Of a DNA stretch of 64,000 bases, positions 1 to 8,767 are shown in pieces. The notes under the pieces were generated by a model, which was given only the letters and a program-made list of their open reading frames with translations, had not been told where the DNA came from and searched no databases. Numbering within the stretch: the stretch's first letter is position 1; the number at the start of each line of letters is the position of its first letter. Source of the DNA: Kordiimonas gwangyangensis DSM 19435 = JCM 12864 (lineage in GTDB: Bacteria > Pseudomonadota > Alphaproteobacteria > Sphingomonadales > Kordiimonadaceae); contig NZ_AQXF01000004.1 in assembly GCF_000375545.1 (NCBI RefSeq), positions 250,477 to 314,476 of the forward strand. Reading direction: 5' to 3'. The position numbers were made by a program, and so were the translations under genes.

Positions 1-724
1 GGAAGCTGTGCTGGAAATAGCCAAGTTCGCCGCTCGCCTGCACATAATCCTTGAGGGTGGAGCCGCCGGCTCCAATGGCATCTGTCAGAACCTGCCGGAT
101 GATGGGTGTCAGGGTCTCAATCTCCGCGGAGGTCAGGCTAAGCGCTTGGCGAGACGGATGAATTCCTGCGCGCCACAGTGCCTCGCAGACATAGATATTG
201 CCAAGTCCTGCCACCAGTTTCTGGTCTAGAAGCACAGCCTTGATGCTGGACTTGCGGCCCATAAGGCCGGCTTTCAGAACATCTGTATTGAATTCGTTCC
301 CCAGCGGTTCCGGCCCGATGTCGCGAATGAGCGGATGGTCCTGCACCGTATCCCGGTCGCTGAACAGCAGCAGGCCAAAGCGCCGTGCGTCATTATATAT
401 AATGGTCGCGCCCCGGTCGGTTTTCAGCACCACATGGTCATGTTTGGCATAAACCTCGGGCGTGTTCTCTGCGTCATGGATCGTCACCCGACCCGACATG
501 CCGAGATGCAGGATCACGATCAGCCCGTCCGCGCATTCCATCAGGATATATTTGGACCGGCGCGTCAGGCGCTCAATCCGGTTGCCGGTCAGGCGCGTAC
601 TAAAATCAGCGGGGATCGGGAAGCGCAGCTTGGGCGCGCGGGCGGTTGCTTCCACCAGCGTCGCACCTTCTAGGGCGGGCAACAGGCCACGCCGGACCGT
701 TTCAACCTCGGGCAATTCGGGCAT
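1..724 (-). CDS. mutM: Formamidopyrimidine-DNA glycosylase MutM/Fpg, 3' end outside the window
   Basis: Bifunctional base-excision repair glycosylase/AP lyase that removes 8-oxoguanine and ring-opened purines. The reverse-strand frame opens with M-PELPEVE, the invariant N-terminus whose Pro2 is the catalytic Schiff-base nucleophile and Glu3 the general acid. A basic RRSKYI stretch near residue 55-60 and the helix-two-turn-helix segment LGNIYVCEALWRAGIHP follow. The frame runs off the left edge at GELGYFQHS, just before the expected C-terminal zinc finger, so about 241 of roughly 275 residues are present. It is transcribed divergently from ubiE across 120 bp. The mutM/ubiE/ubiB neighbourhood is typical of alphaproteobacteria. 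Confidence 0.95.
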   Translation of the reverse strand, partial: MPELPEVETVRRGLLPALEGATLVEATARAPKLRFPIPADFSTRLTGNRIERLTRRSKYILMECADGLIVILHLGMSGRVTIHDAENTPEVYAKHDHVVLKTDRGATIIYNDARRFGLLLFSDRDTVQDHPLIRDIGPEPLGNEFNTDVLKAGLMGRKSSIKAVLLDQKLVAGLGNIYVCEALWRAGIHPSRQALSLTSAEIETLTPIIRQVLTDAIGAGGSTLKDYVQASGELGYFQHSF

Positions 725-846
725 TTTGTCGCGTTCTCTCCGCTCGTGTTGCAGGATAGAGATAAAAGGGCGCTGGCAATTCCCGGTCATGCTGGGCTAT
801 GGTCCGCCGAAATCGCCGCACCACAAGCAACAGGGCCGATGGCATG

Positions 847-1626
847 ATGTCAAGCAGCAAAGACGATAAAACCGGGCAGACAAGCGCGGACACCACCACC
901 CACTTCGGTTTCCAGACCGTTCGGGAATCGGACAAGGCGTCCATGGTGCGCGGTGTGTTCAACTCGGTCGCGGACCGCTACGACCTTATGAACGACGCCA
1001 TGAGCGCGGGTGTGCACCGGCTTTGGAAAGATTCGCTGATTAACAGCATCAACCCGCGGCCCGGCATGCACCTCTTGGATGTGGCGGGCGGCACGGGTGA
1101 TATCGCCTTCCGTTTCCTTGAAGCATCAGAGGGCGGGCAGGTCACGGTATGCGATATCAATGCCGAGATGCTGCGCGTGGGCCGCAAGCGCGCGGAAGAC
1201 AAAGGCTACGCTGGCCGGGCCGAATTTGTCTGTGGTGACGCGCAGAAGCTGCCGTTTGGTGACCGCACCAAGGACGCATACACCATCGCTTTCGGCATCC
1301 GCAATGTGACGCGGATCGAGGAAGCCTTGGCGGAGGCTTACCGGGTGCTGAAGCCGGGCGCGAAATTCTTCTGCCTTGAGTTCAGCCCGCAGGTGGTGCC
1401 GGTGCTTCAAAGCACCTACGACAGCTACAGCTTCAATGTGATTCCCAAGATGGGCAAAGTGCTGACGGGCGACGCGGACAGCTACCAGTATCTGGTCGAA
1501 TCGATCCGCCGTTTCCCGGTGCCTGACCGTTTTGCCGATATGATCCGCGCTGCGGGCTTCAGCCGGGTGAGTTACCGCACCATGTCCGCTGGCGTTGTCG
1601 CCATCCACACCGGCACCCGTATTTAA
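847..1626 (+). CDS. ubiE: Ubiquinone/menaquinone C-methyltransferase UbiE
   Basis: SAM-dependent methyltransferase adding the C-methyl group in ubiquinone synthesis. The SAM-binding motif I reads [13 protein letters not shown] at about residues 75-87. The UbiE signatures [13 protein letters not shown] near the N-terminus and [13 protein letters not shown] in the middle are present, and the length (about 259 aa) is normal. Two adjacent ATG codons at 844 and 847 are the likely starts; an in-frame ATG at 799 would add an unrelated basic extension. It lies 11 bp before ubiB, so the two quinone genes are probably one operon. Confidence 0.95.
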   Translation: MSSSKDDKTGQTSADTTTHFGFQTVRESDKASMVRGVFNSVADRYDLMNDAMSAGVHRLWKDSLINSINPRPGMHLLDVAGGTGDIAFRFLEASEGGQVTVCDINAEMLRVGRKRAEDKGYAGRAEFVCGDAQKLPFGDRTKDAYTIAFGIRNVTRIEEALAEAYRVLKPGAKFFCLEFSPQVVPVLQSTYDSYSFNVIPKMGKVLTGDADSYQYLVESIRRFPVPDRFADMIRAAGFSRVSYRTMSAGVVAIHTGTRI

Positions 1627-1637
1627 AGGACAGCGCC

Positions 1638-3167
1638 GTGCGCACGCTCAGGTACCTCATCCAGCTTTATATGCTTGCCGCAGGGTTGCGCCGCTATGGT
1701 GCCATCCGTGCGCTCGCGGGCATTGAGCTGGTGCCAGCCTGGGCCCCACGTACTTTGCGGGCGCTGACCTTCTATATCCCGCGCAGGCGAGGGTTGCCAG
1801 ACGCTGATGGTGAACGCCTCGCAATGGCGCTCGCTGCCATGGGGCCCGCCTATATCAAGCTTGGTCAGACGCTGGCCACGCGGCCTGACCTTGTCGGTCG
1901 TCCGCTCGCGGAAGGGTTGGCCACGCTGCAGGACCGCCTGCCGCCTTTCTCTTTTGCAAAAGCCAAGGAGACAATTGAGCGCGAACTGGGCGGCAAGCTT
2001 TCGGATCATTATGCGAGCTTTGATGAGACCGCCGTGGCGGCTGCTTCGATCGCGCAGGTGCACAAGGCGACCCTGCCGTGTGGTCGCGCCGTTGCCGTAA
2101 AGGTACTGCGCCCCGATGTGGCGGCACGTTTCACCCGTGACCTGTCGCTCTTTGAATGGCTGGCGGGCATGGCGGAACGTAACGTGCGTGAAGCCCGCCG
2201 CCTGCGCCTCACCAAGGTGGTGGAGAAGGTGCGTGAAACCGTGCTTCGCGAGATGGACTTGCGCCTTGAGGCTGCCGCCGCCGCCGAGCTTGCGGAGAAT
2301 ATGTCGAGCGAGACAGGCTACCGCCTGCCGAAAATCGAATGGGACCATACGGCCAAAAGTGTGCTGACCCTTGAATGGGTGGACGGCATCCGTCTGTCGG
2401 ACAAGGATGCACTTGAAGCGGCGGGCCATGACCTGCCAACGCTTGGCTCGAAGGTGGTGCAGGTGTTTCTCACGCAAGCGCTGAGGGACGGCTTTTTCCA
2501 TGCCGACCTTCACCAAGGCAATCTGATCGTGCAGGCGGATGGCACCATTGTCGCCATCGACTTCGGCATCATGGGGCGCCTCTCGAAGCTTGAGCGTCGC
2601 TTCCTTGCCGAAATCCTCTACGGCTTTATTCGCTGGGACTATATGCGCGTGGCACAAATCCACTTCGACGCGGGTTATGTACCCAAGGACCAGAGCCTTG
2701 AAGAGTTCGCACAGGCCATGCGCTCGATCGCGGACCCGATCATGGACCTGCCGGTGGAGGAAATCTCCGCTGGCCAACTGCTGGCTCAGCTTTTTGCCAC
2801 CACTGAGCGTTTCTCCATGCAGACCCAGCCGCAGCTTCTGCTGCTGCAGCGTACGATGGTGATGGCCGAGGGCATGGCCCTGCACCTCAACCCGCGTGCC
2901 AACATGTGGAATATTTCCGAGCCGGTGATCGAGCGTTGGATCAGGGCAAACCTGTCGCCGGAAGCGCGGCTTGCGGACGCCATCAGCAACCTGCCGCGTT
3001 TCCTTGAACGCCTGCCCGCGCGGCTTGAGCGCTGGTTGACGGATGAGGAAGTGCCGGTCACGCCGATGCCGGACCCTGAACCCGCGCCGCCACAGAAATC
3101 AAGCCTGTTCCCCTTCGCGCTTGGCCTTATAGTCGGCGCTGCGGTCTTTAAAATCCTCACGCTCTAG
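1638..3167 (+). CDS. ubiB: ABC1/ADCK-family atypical kinase UbiB
   Basis: Atypical protein-kinase-like ATPase needed for ubiquinone biosynthesis at the inner membrane. Visible family features are the KxGQ helix (KLGQ, residues 74-77), ASIAQVHKATL as the Ala-rich nucleotide loop, the catalytic-loop equivalent FHADLHQGN at about 286-294 and the metal-binding DFG at about 307-309. A C-terminal hydrophobic segment (last ~20 residues, FPFALGLIVGAAVFKIL) should anchor it in the membrane. Length 509 aa is typical. It directly follows ubiE. Confidence 0.95.
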   Translation: MRTLRYLIQLYMLAAGLRRYGAIRALAGIELVPAWAPRTLRALTFYIPRRRGLPDADGERLAMALAAMGPAYIKLGQTLATRPDLVGRPLAEGLATLQDRLPPFSFAKAKETIERELGGKLSDHYASFDETAVAAASIAQVHKATLPCGRAVAVKVLRPDVAARFTRDLSLFEWLAGMAERNVREARRLRLTKVVEKVRETVLREMDLRLEAAAAAELAENMSSETGYRLPKIEWDHTAKSVLTLEWVDGIRLSDKDALEAAGHDLPTLGSKVVQVFLTQALRDGFFHADLHQGNLIVQADGTIVAIDFGIMGRLSKLERRFLAEILYGFIRWDYMRVAQIHFDAGYVPKDQSLEEFAQAMRSIADPIMDLPVEEISAGQLLAQLFATTERFSMQTQPQLLLLQRTMVMAEGMALHLNPRANMWNISEPVIERWIRANLSPEARLADAISNLPRFLERLPARLERWLTDEEVPVTPMPDPEPAPPQKSSLFPFALGLIVGAAVFKILTL

Positions 3168-3264
3168 TGACCCTTGCGCTGTTTTTGGGAACGCCTGAAT
3201 GATTGCGGCGCGCGCAAAAGCCACCTATATGTCAGGACAACTGGAACAGGACGGGTGACGTATC

Positions 3265-4467
3265 ATGCTCGCAGGAAAACGCATATTGCTGATCATCGGT
3301 GGTGGGGTCGCGGCCTATAAGGCGCTCGACCTCTCGCGCCGGCTGATGGAACGCGGCGCAACGGTGCGCGGTGTGCTGACCTCGGGCGGGCAGGAATTTA
3401 TCACCCCGCTTTCTGTCGCCTCCCTCACCGGTGACCAGTGCTACACCGACCTCTTCTCCCTCAAGGACGAGGCCGAGATGGGCCATATCCGGCTGAGCCG
3501 CGAAGCAGACCTGATTGTCATCGCGCCCGCAACCGCTGACCTGATTGCCAAGATGGCAAACGGGCACGCCAATGACCTCGCCTCCACCATCCTGCTCGCG
3601 ACCGACAAGCCGGTGCTGGTTGCGCCTGCCATGAACGCGCAGATGTGGGACCATGCCGCCGTGCGCCGTAATGTGAACCAGTTGGGCGCGGACGGCATCA
3701 TGATGGTGGGGCCGGACGCTGGCCTGCTTGCCTGCGGGGAAGTCGGCGCCGGTCGCCTCGCGGACGTGATGGATATTGTGGGCGCGGTGGAGAATTTCTT
3801 CTCCCGCCAGGCGGGTGCGCTTGCGAGCAAACATATAGTGGTAACCGCAGGCCCGACGCATGAACCGATTGACCCGGTGCGCTATATTGCCAACCGTTCA
3901 TCTGGCAAGCAGGGTTTTGCTATTGCAGGCGCGCTCGCCAATCTGGGCGCGCAGGTCACGCTTGTGGCAGGTCCGGTGGACCAGCCGACACCAGCTGGCG
4001 TGACGCGGGTGGATATCCAGACCGCGCTTGAGATGGACGCAGCGGTCAAAGCCGCGCTGCCGGCGGACGCTGCCGTTTGTGTGGCTGCTGTCGCTGACTG
4101 GCGCGCGGCATCGGGCGCCGAACAAAAACTCAAAAAATCGAAGGACGGCCTGCCGGATCTGAAGCTGACGGAAAACCCGGATATCCTCAAAGGCCTCGCC
4201 TCCATGGGCGAGGGCCGCCCGGCGCTGGTGGTCGGTTTCGCGGCAGAGACAGAGAATGTCATCGAGTACGCCACGGCCAAGCGCGCCCGCAAAGGCTGTG
4301 ACCTCATCGTGGCAAACGATGTGTCGGCCACGGGTGGTGCCATGGGCGGTGCTACGAACGAGATTCACATCATCAGCCAAGACGGTACCGATAGCTGGCC
4401 GCGTATGGACAAGGCTGAGGTGGCAAGCCGCCTCGCAGACCTGATCGCCAGCAAGCTGAACGCATAA
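3265..4467 (+). CDS. coaBC: Bifunctional phosphopantothenoylcysteine decarboxylase/phosphopantothenate-cysteine ligase
   Basis: Catalyses two coenzyme A steps: condensation of 4'-phosphopantothenate with cysteine, then decarboxylation to 4'-phosphopantetheine. The N-terminal flavoprotein half shows GGGVAAYKAL, MGHIRLSREAD with the active-site His, APAMNAQMW, and the LACGEVGAGRL loop containing the catalytic Cys. The C-terminal CoaB half shows TAGPTHEPIDPVR, NRSSGKQG and the KKSKDG lysines. Length 400 aa is full. It begins 97 bp after ubiB and is followed 24 bp later by dut, the usual coaBC-dut pair. Confidence 0.96.
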   Translation: MLAGKRILLIIGGGVAAYKALDLSRRLMERGATVRGVLTSGGQEFITPLSVASLTGDQCYTDLFSLKDEAEMGHIRLSREADLIVIAPATADLIAKMANGHANDLASTILLATDKPVLVAPAMNAQMWDHAAVRRNVNQLGADGIMMVGPDAGLLACGEVGAGRLADVMDIVGAVENFFSRQAGALASKHIVVTAGPTHEPIDPVRYIANRSSGKQGFAIAGALANLGAQVTLVAGPVDQPTPAGVTRVDIQTALEMDAAVKAALPADAAVCVAAVADWRAASGAEQKLKKSKDGLPDLKLTENPDILKGLASMGEGRPALVVGFAAETENVIEYATAKRARKGCDLIVANDVSATGGAMGGATNEIHIISQDGTDSWPRMDKAEVASRLADLIASKLNA

Positions 4468-4491
4468 CACCATTTCAGGGAACAGGATTTT

Positions 4492-4953
4492 ATGACCGCC
4501 AACGTGACGATCAATGTGGTGAAGCTGCCGCACGGCGCCGACCTCAAGCTGCCGAAATATGAGACCGAACAATCCGCGGGCATGGACCTATATGCCGCGC
4601 TGGCAGAAGGCGAGACCGTCACGCTCGGCCCGCTTGAGCGCGCGATGATCCCCACGGGCCTCGCCATGGCATTGCCCGCAGGCTTTGAAGCGCAAGTGCG
4701 CCCACGCTCGGGCCTTGCGGCAAAGAACGGCATCACCTGCCTCAACACCCCCGGCACCATTGATGCTGACTACCGCGGTGAAGTGAAGGTGATCCTCGTG
4801 AACCTCTCGAATGACCCCTTCACCATTGAGCGCGGTATGCGCATCGCGCAGATGATCATCGCGCCGGTTACCCAGGGTGTGTGGAACGAGGTTGAGGCGC
4901 TTGACGAGACCGCCCGCGGCGCAGGTGGTTTTGGGTCCACCGGTACGAAGTAA
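4492..4953 (+). CDS. dut: Deoxyuridine 5'-triphosphate nucleotidohydrolase (dUTPase)
   Basis: Hydrolyses dUTP to dUMP and pyrophosphate, preventing uracil incorporation into DNA. All five trimeric dUTPase motifs are seen in order: [33 protein letters not shown] (with the catalytic Asp), [11 protein letters not shown] and the C-terminal [10 protein letters not shown] arm. The 153-aa length is standard. It is coupled to coaBC upstream, and its stop codon lies 2 bp before the moeB-like start. Confidence 0.97.
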   Translation: MTANVTINVVKLPHGADLKLPKYETEQSAGMDLYAALAEGETVTLGPLERAMIPTGLAMALPAGFEAQVRPRSGLAAKNGITCLNTPGTIDADYRGEVKVILVNLSNDPFTIERGMRIAQMIIAPVTQGVWNEVEALDETARGAGGFGSTGTK

Positions 4954-4955
4954 AC

Positions 4956-5720
4956 ATGGATTTTACCGACGAACAGCTTGAGCGTTATGCCCGGCACATC
5001 ATCCTGCGGGAAGTTGGTGGCGCGGGACAGGTTGCGCTGTTGAATGCCAAAGTGCTGGTCGTCGGCGCGGGTGGGCTTGGTGCCCCCCTCCTTATGTATC
5101 TGGCAGCCGCGGGTGTGGGCACCATCGGCATTGTTGATGACGATGTGGTGGAGCTTTCAAACCTGCAGCGGCAGGTGATTCATGCCACCCCCGATGTTGG
5201 TAAATCCAAGGTGGAAAGTGCGGCGGAAAGCATCCGTGCGCTGAACCCGGATGTGACAGTGAACACCTACCGGGAGCGGCTGACGGACGAGAATGCACGC
5301 GCGCTGATCGCGGACTATGACATTGTGGCCGATGGCTGCGATAACTTCAAAACCCGGCTGATCGTGAGCGATGCCTGTGTGGCACTTGGTAAAACGTTGG
5401 TGTCCGCTGCGCTTGGCCCCTATGAGGGGCAGCTTGCCACCTTCAAGCCGCATGCGGGTGATGACCTGCCGTGTTACCGCTGTTTCCTGCCCGAAGCCCC
5501 GCCCCCGGAGGCGGAGCGTACCTGTTCCGATTTCGGTATTCTGGGTGCGGTCGCAGGTGTTGTGGGCACCATGCAGGCGCTTGAGGTCTTGAAGGAAATT
5601 ACCGGGGTGGGCGATAGTCTCGCGGGTAAAATCCTGCTGATTGATGCGCTTGCGATGACCAACCGCAAGATTGCCCTGAAGCCGGACCCGAAGTGCCCGG
5701 CCTGCGGAAAGGATGCGTAA
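4956..5720 (+). CDS. MoeB/ThiF/HesA-family adenylyltransferase
   Basis: E1-like enzyme that adenylates the C-terminal Gly of a ubiquitin-like sulfur carrier (MoaD or ThiS) for molybdopterin or thiazole synthesis. The ATP-binding GAGGLGAP loop lies near residue 37, followed by VDDDVVELSNLQRQVIH. Structural zinc is expected from two CxxC pairs, CYRC in the middle and CPAC near the end. At 254 aa it has no C-terminal rhodanese domain. Sequence alone does not separate MoeB from ThiF, and no carrier gene is nearby. The gene follows dut by 2 bp and precedes a DsrE-like gene by 1 bp, suggesting translational coupling. Confidence 0.88.
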   Translation: MDFTDEQLERYARHIILREVGGAGQVALLNAKVLVVGAGGLGAPLLMYLAAAGVGTIGIVDDDVVELSNLQRQVIHATPDVGKSKVESAAESIRALNPDVTVNTYRERLTDENARALIADYDIVADGCDNFKTRLIVSDACVALGKTLVSAALGPYEGQLATFKPHAGDDLPCYRCFLPEAPPPEAERTCSDFGILGAVAGVVGTMQALEVLKEITGVGDSLAGKILLIDALAMTNRKIALKPDPKCPACGKDA

Positions 5721-5721
5721 C

Positions 5722-6132
5722 ATGCCAGCCAAACGGCCCATGACCCTGATGATGATCTCTGCGCACGCGGAACGCATTCATATGGCGCTGATGACCGGCG
5801 CGACCGCCGCTGCCATGGGTCGGCCCGTAACCTATTTCTTCTCGAAAGGGGCGGTGCGCTTCCTCACGCCGTCAGGCTGGAACGCGATGGTGACGAGCGC
5901 TGGCGAACCCGCGCCGGAGATGGATGCCTCCCTTGACGCCCGCGGTGTGGCGGATGCGGCTGTGCTGATGGACGGCCTCGCGGCCCTCAATGTACGTTTT
6001 GTCGCCTGCGATAGCGCACTGCGTGAATACGACCTTGATGCCACCATGCTCATCACCCGCCCCCATGTGGAAGTCAGCGGCCTCGCCGACATTATCGAGA
6101 AGGGCGAAGGCGGCGACTGGCTGACCTTCTAG
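5722..6132 (+). CDS. DsrE/DsrF-like family protein
   Basis: Small (136 aa) protein with the alternating strand-helix pattern of DsrE/YchN-type folds: RPMTLMMISAHAERIHMALMTGATAAAMGRPVTYF at the N-terminus and a central FVACDSALREYDLD segment that supplies the single conserved-looking Cys. Family members take part in sulfur-relay chemistry or are uncharacterised. I prefer the ATG at 5722, because AAAGGA lies 8 bp upstream, over the ATG at 5713 inside the moeB end. Coupling to a sulfur-carrier-activating enzyme fits a sulfur-transfer role, but this is inference. Confidence 0.72.
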   Translation: MPAKRPMTLMMISAHAERIHMALMTGATAAAMGRPVTYFFSKGAVRFLTPSGWNAMVTSAGEPAPEMDASLDARGVADAAVLMDGLAALNVRFVACDSALREYDLDATMLITRPHVEVSGLADIIEKGEGGDWLTF

Positions 6133-6198
6133 CCTCAATCTCCACTCATTCACCCAATACCCCTGCAACACAGGTTTCATATGCTTGTCATCATATTG

Positions 6199-6239
6199 TT
6201 ACCATGGTACATTGGTAATGTATTCAACTTGCCATGGTG
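6199..6239. promoter_or_regulatory. Twin CCATGG-centred palindromes upstream of a small DNA-binding-like gene
   Basis: TACCATGGTA (a perfect palindrome, 6200-6209) and GCCATGGTG (6231-6239) place two CCATGG cores exactly 30 bp apart, i.e. on the same helix face. The first is nested in a wider dyad, TTACCA-N8-TGGTAA (6199-6218). They lie 10-50 bp upstream of the start at 6248, so an autoregulatory operator is plausible. The binding protein is not known. Confidence 0.4.
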
Positions 6240-6247
6240 TAGGGAAC

Positions 6248-6487
6248 ATGAAGATCGAGCGAATCCAGACCGGGGTGCGCATGGAAAAGCGGCTGGTGAA
6301 GGTGCTGAAGGGCACCGCGGAATATCTGGACATGTCGCTCGGTGACCTGCTCGAGGGCATCGTGCTCCACGCATTTGATGGCAAGGAGCGGGTGTTTTCG
6401 GACGAGACCCGCGCCAAGATCAACGCGCTCAAGGCCGTATACGGTTGCGATCTTGATGCGAGCATGAGCCACAAACTCTCAGAATGA
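6248..6487 (+). CDS. Small ribbon-helix-helix-like protein (79 aa)
   Basis: No named family is recognised. The N-terminal half, KIERIQTGVRMEKRLVKVL then GTAEYLDMSLGDLLEGIVLHAF, looks like one beta strand followed by two helices with the L-x3-A-x2-L-x-M-S spacing of Arc/CopG ribbon-helix-helix DNA-binding proteins. The ATG at 6248 is preferred because it starts at the strand; the in-frame ATG at 6185 would translate the palindromic region. A second small gene follows after 11 bp, forming a two-gene operon with upstream palindromes that would suit autoregulation. Confidence 0.6.
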   Translation: MKIERIQTGVRMEKRLVKVLKGTAEYLDMSLGDLLEGIVLHAFDGKERVFSDETRAKINALKAVYGCDLDASMSHKLSE

Positions 6488-6498
6488 AGGAGACGACC

Positions 6499-6900
6499 AT
6501 GACCGACCTTGACCTTTTCCGCGCTTTTGAGAGTGGTGTGCTGTCGCGCGAGGCCTTCAGCCACCGGGTTCATGTGCAGCTTGGCTGGATTTATGTTGGC
6601 CGCTTCCCGCTCGCCGAAGCGATTGAGCGTTTCTCTGCGCGGCTCAAAAGCTGGGCGCGCAAACACGGCGCAGATGGGCTCTACCATGAGACCATCACAT
6701 GGGCGTACCTGATGATCATCAACGAACGTCGTCACCGTCAGCCGGAAGAGGAATTCGAGGACTTCATCGCTGCCAACAAGGATCTGATCGGCAAGCCCTC
6801 AGTGCTTGAGGACTACTATACCCGCGAGACGCTGGAGAGCGATTATGCCCGCCACCACTATGTGATGCCGGACAAGGCGATTGCGCTGAAGGCGGCTTAA
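6499..6900 (+). CDS. Conserved hypothetical protein
   Basis: A 133-aa soluble, mostly helical protein of unknown function. The N-terminal third contains FSHRVHVQLGWIYVGRFPLAEAIERF, an H-x-x-H-V-x(2-3)-W-x-Y pattern I associate with an uncharacterised bacterial family. His, Tyr and Glu residues are frequent, but no catalytic motif can be named. The start at 6499 is fixed by AAGGAGA at 6487-6493, 5 bp upstream. It shares an operon with the ribbon-helix-helix-like gene. Its stop overlaps the stop of the convergent racemase gene in a TTAA. Confidence 0.65.
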   Translation: MTDLDLFRAFESGVLSREAFSHRVHVQLGWIYVGRFPLAEAIERFSARLKSWARKHGADGLYHETITWAYLMIINERRHRQPEEEFEDFIAANKDLIGKPSVLEDYYTRETLESDYARHHYVMPDKAIALKAA

Positions 6901-7592
6901 GGGTTTATAGCGAAGTTCACCGCTGCTTCGGCATGCAGGCTCGTGGTGTCGAAGAGTGGCAGGGAGATATGCTGCTGCTCGATCAGCAGGCAGATTTCGG
7001 TGCAGCCGAGGATGATGCATTCAGCGCCTGCATCCTTCAGTTTGCCAATAATAGTGAGATAGGTGTCGCGAGACTGCTCTTTCACCACACCGAGGCATAG
7101 CTCTTCATAGATAATGCGGTGGATGACGTCGCGGTCGTCCGCGTCTGGCACCAGTGTTTCAATGCCGTGGTGATCCCGGAGGTGGCCTTTGTAGAAGTCC
7201 TTCTCCATGGTGAAGCGGGTGCCGAGAAGTCCAACCTTCTGGATGCCCATCGGCTTGATCGCCTCAGCGGTCGCATCCGCGATGTGGAGGAGGGGGATAG
7301 TAACGGCGTCCGCTACTTGCGGCGCCACCAGATGCATGGTGTTTGTGCCGATCAGCATGATGTCAGCACCCGCAGCTTCAAGCCCTTTGGCGGCGCCAGC
7401 CAGCACAGCGCCTGCTTCATCCCACTTGCCAGCTGCTTGCAGCTCGGCAATGGGCGCAAAGTCCACACTGTGCAAAAGCACACGCGCGCTATGCAGCCCG
7501 CCAAGCCGCGCCTTCACTTTTTCATTGAGCGAGCGGTAGTAAACAGCGGTCGATTCCCAGCTCATGCCACCCAGAAGGCCGATGGTTTTCAT
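6897..7592 (-). CDS. Aspartate/glutamate racemase (YgeA type)
   Basis: PLP-independent amino-acid racemase. GLLGGMSWEST opens the protein. The two acid/base positions are Thr83 (in IGTNTMH) and Cys197 (in LGCTEI). This Thr/Cys pair, rather than the Cys/Cys of ordinary aspartate racemases, is the arrangement in E. coli YgeA, an L-Asp/L-Glu-specific racemase. At 231 aa the length fits. It starts 12 bp after the pheA stop, so the two are probably co-transcribed; the product could feed D-amino acids to the wall, but this is inference. Confidence 0.88.
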   Translation of the reverse strand: MKTIGLLGGMSWESTAVYYRSLNEKVKARLGGLHSARVLLHSVDFAPIAELQAAGKWDEAGAVLAGAAKGLEAAGADIMLIGTNTMHLVAPQVADAVTIPLLHIADATAEAIKPMGIQKVGLLGTRFTMEKDFYKGHLRDHHGIETLVPDADDRDVIHRIIYEELCLGVVKEQSRDTYLTIIGKLKDAGAECIILGCTEICLLIEQQHISLPLFDTTSLHAEAAVNFAINP

Positions 7593-7604
7593 GGCACGCC
7601 TCCG

Positions 7605-8471
7605 CTACAGCCGTTTGCGCGCCTGCGGGTAGGTGCCCAGCACGCGCACATATTTGGTGTGGTACCTGAGTTCGTCCATCGCGCGCGCCACATTTTCCAT
7701 GCCCTCATGGCCTTCGATGTCGGCATAAAATTCGGTCGCGGTGAAGCTGTCTGATTCGTAATAACTCTCAAGCTTGGTCATGTTCACGCCGTTGGTGGCA
7801 AAACCGCCAAGCGCTTTATAAAGCGCTGCCGGGATGTTGCGCACCTCAAAGGTGAAGCTGGTCATCACCGGCACATCATAGGTTTCAGCCTTGATGGGCT
7901 CGCGCGATAGCACCACGAAGCGGGTCGTGTTATTGCCCTCGTCCTGATAATCCTTCCGGAGGATCTTGAGGCCATAGACCTCTGCTGCCAGTTCGCTTGC
8001 GATCGCGCCAAGGCTTGGGTCTGCGACTGTGGCCACATGTTTGGCGGAGCCCGCGGTATCGGCAAACGGTACACGCTCGAGCCCCATGGCGTGCAGGTTC
8101 TTGCGGCACTGGCCGATGGCTTGCACGTGGCTTGTCACGCGCTTGAGGGTCTCAAGGCTGGCATTCTGGCTACACAGCAGGCAGTGGCGGATCGCCTCAA
8201 AATGCTCGTCAATAATATGGAGGCCACTGCCGGGCAGCAGGATGTGAATATCTGCTACGCGGCCAGCGGTGGAATTCTCAATGGGAATCATGGCTAACCG
8301 TGCGGCGCCGTTGGTAACAGCCGCCAGTGCGTCCTCAAAGCTCGGGCACGGCAATACGTCCATGTCAGGAAACTTGGCCACGCACGCCATGTGCGAATAG
8401 GCCCCAAGTTCACCCTGGAAGGAGATGGTATTGTCGGGATTTTGGCCCGCGCTTGTCTGGTTCGCTGTCAT
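7605..8471 (-). CDS. pheA: Prephenate dehydratase with ACT domain
   Basis: Converts prephenate to phenylpyruvate in phenylalanine synthesis. The catalytic domain begins ISFQGELGAYSH and contains IPIENSTAGRVADIH and the NNTTRF triad (TRF motif) near residue 185. A C-terminal ACT domain follows (SFTFEVRNIPAALYKAL, then KLESYYES..FTATEFYADIEGH), the usual phenylalanine feedback site. No chorismate mutase domain is present, so this is a monofunctional 288-aa enzyme. It is transcribed divergently from the cytochrome gene across about 296 bp in which I see no further gene. Confidence 0.95.
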   Translation of the reverse strand: MTANQTSAGQNPDNTISFQGELGAYSHMACVAKFPDMDVLPCPSFEDALAAVTNGAARLAMIPIENSTAGRVADIHILLPGSGLHIIDEHFEAIRHCLLCSQNASLETLKRVTSHVQAIGQCRKNLHAMGLERVPFADTAGSAKHVATVADPSLGAIASELAAEVYGLKILRKDYQDEGNNTTRFVVLSREPIKAETYDVPVMTSFTFEVRNIPAALYKALGGFATNGVNMTKLESYYESDSFTATEFYADIEGHEGMENVARAMDELRYHTKYVRVLGTYPQARKRL

Positions 8472-8767
8472 GATATTTTACTCGGTAAGCGATTCTTGAA
8501 ATAAATGAACAAACCTTGTGCCAATGCCTGCCAGCCAAGTCAACGCGCTAAGTGCTCCGACGAGTGTGCTAAACTCATGGCGGATGGTTTAGGGTGGCAA
8601 AAAATGCGGTTTTTTGTCGCGAGAAGCTATTTTGGTGTAAATGACGACTTGAAAATACGTCATATGAAGGGCTATTGTCCGCCCGAATTGCCGGTCTGCG
8701 TCTGTCAGGGTTAATCAGGGGGCGGGCCATTGTTATACGGATTGCTCGCCTGCAAGGAGAAGAGCCT

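Noticed and set aside
1623-2885. Long leftward frame opposite ubiB
   Set aside because: Antisense shadow in a GC-rich gene; the ubiB frame carries all kinase motifs.
6897-6900. Overlapping convergent stop codons in TTAA
   Set aside because: A compact arrangement that arises easily because TTAA contains a stop on both strands; no regulatory meaning is needed.
8600-8620. AT-stem hairpin CAAAAAA/TTTTTTG between pheA and the cytochrome gene as a terminator
   Set aside because: No transcript from either divergent gene would end there and the stem is only A-T pairs capped by one G-C.
8505-8714. 69-codon frame with several Cys between pheA and the cytochrome gene
   Set aside because: No ribosome-binding site or family, and it overlaps the promoter region of the cytochrome gene; Cys content comes from chance TGC/TGT codons.
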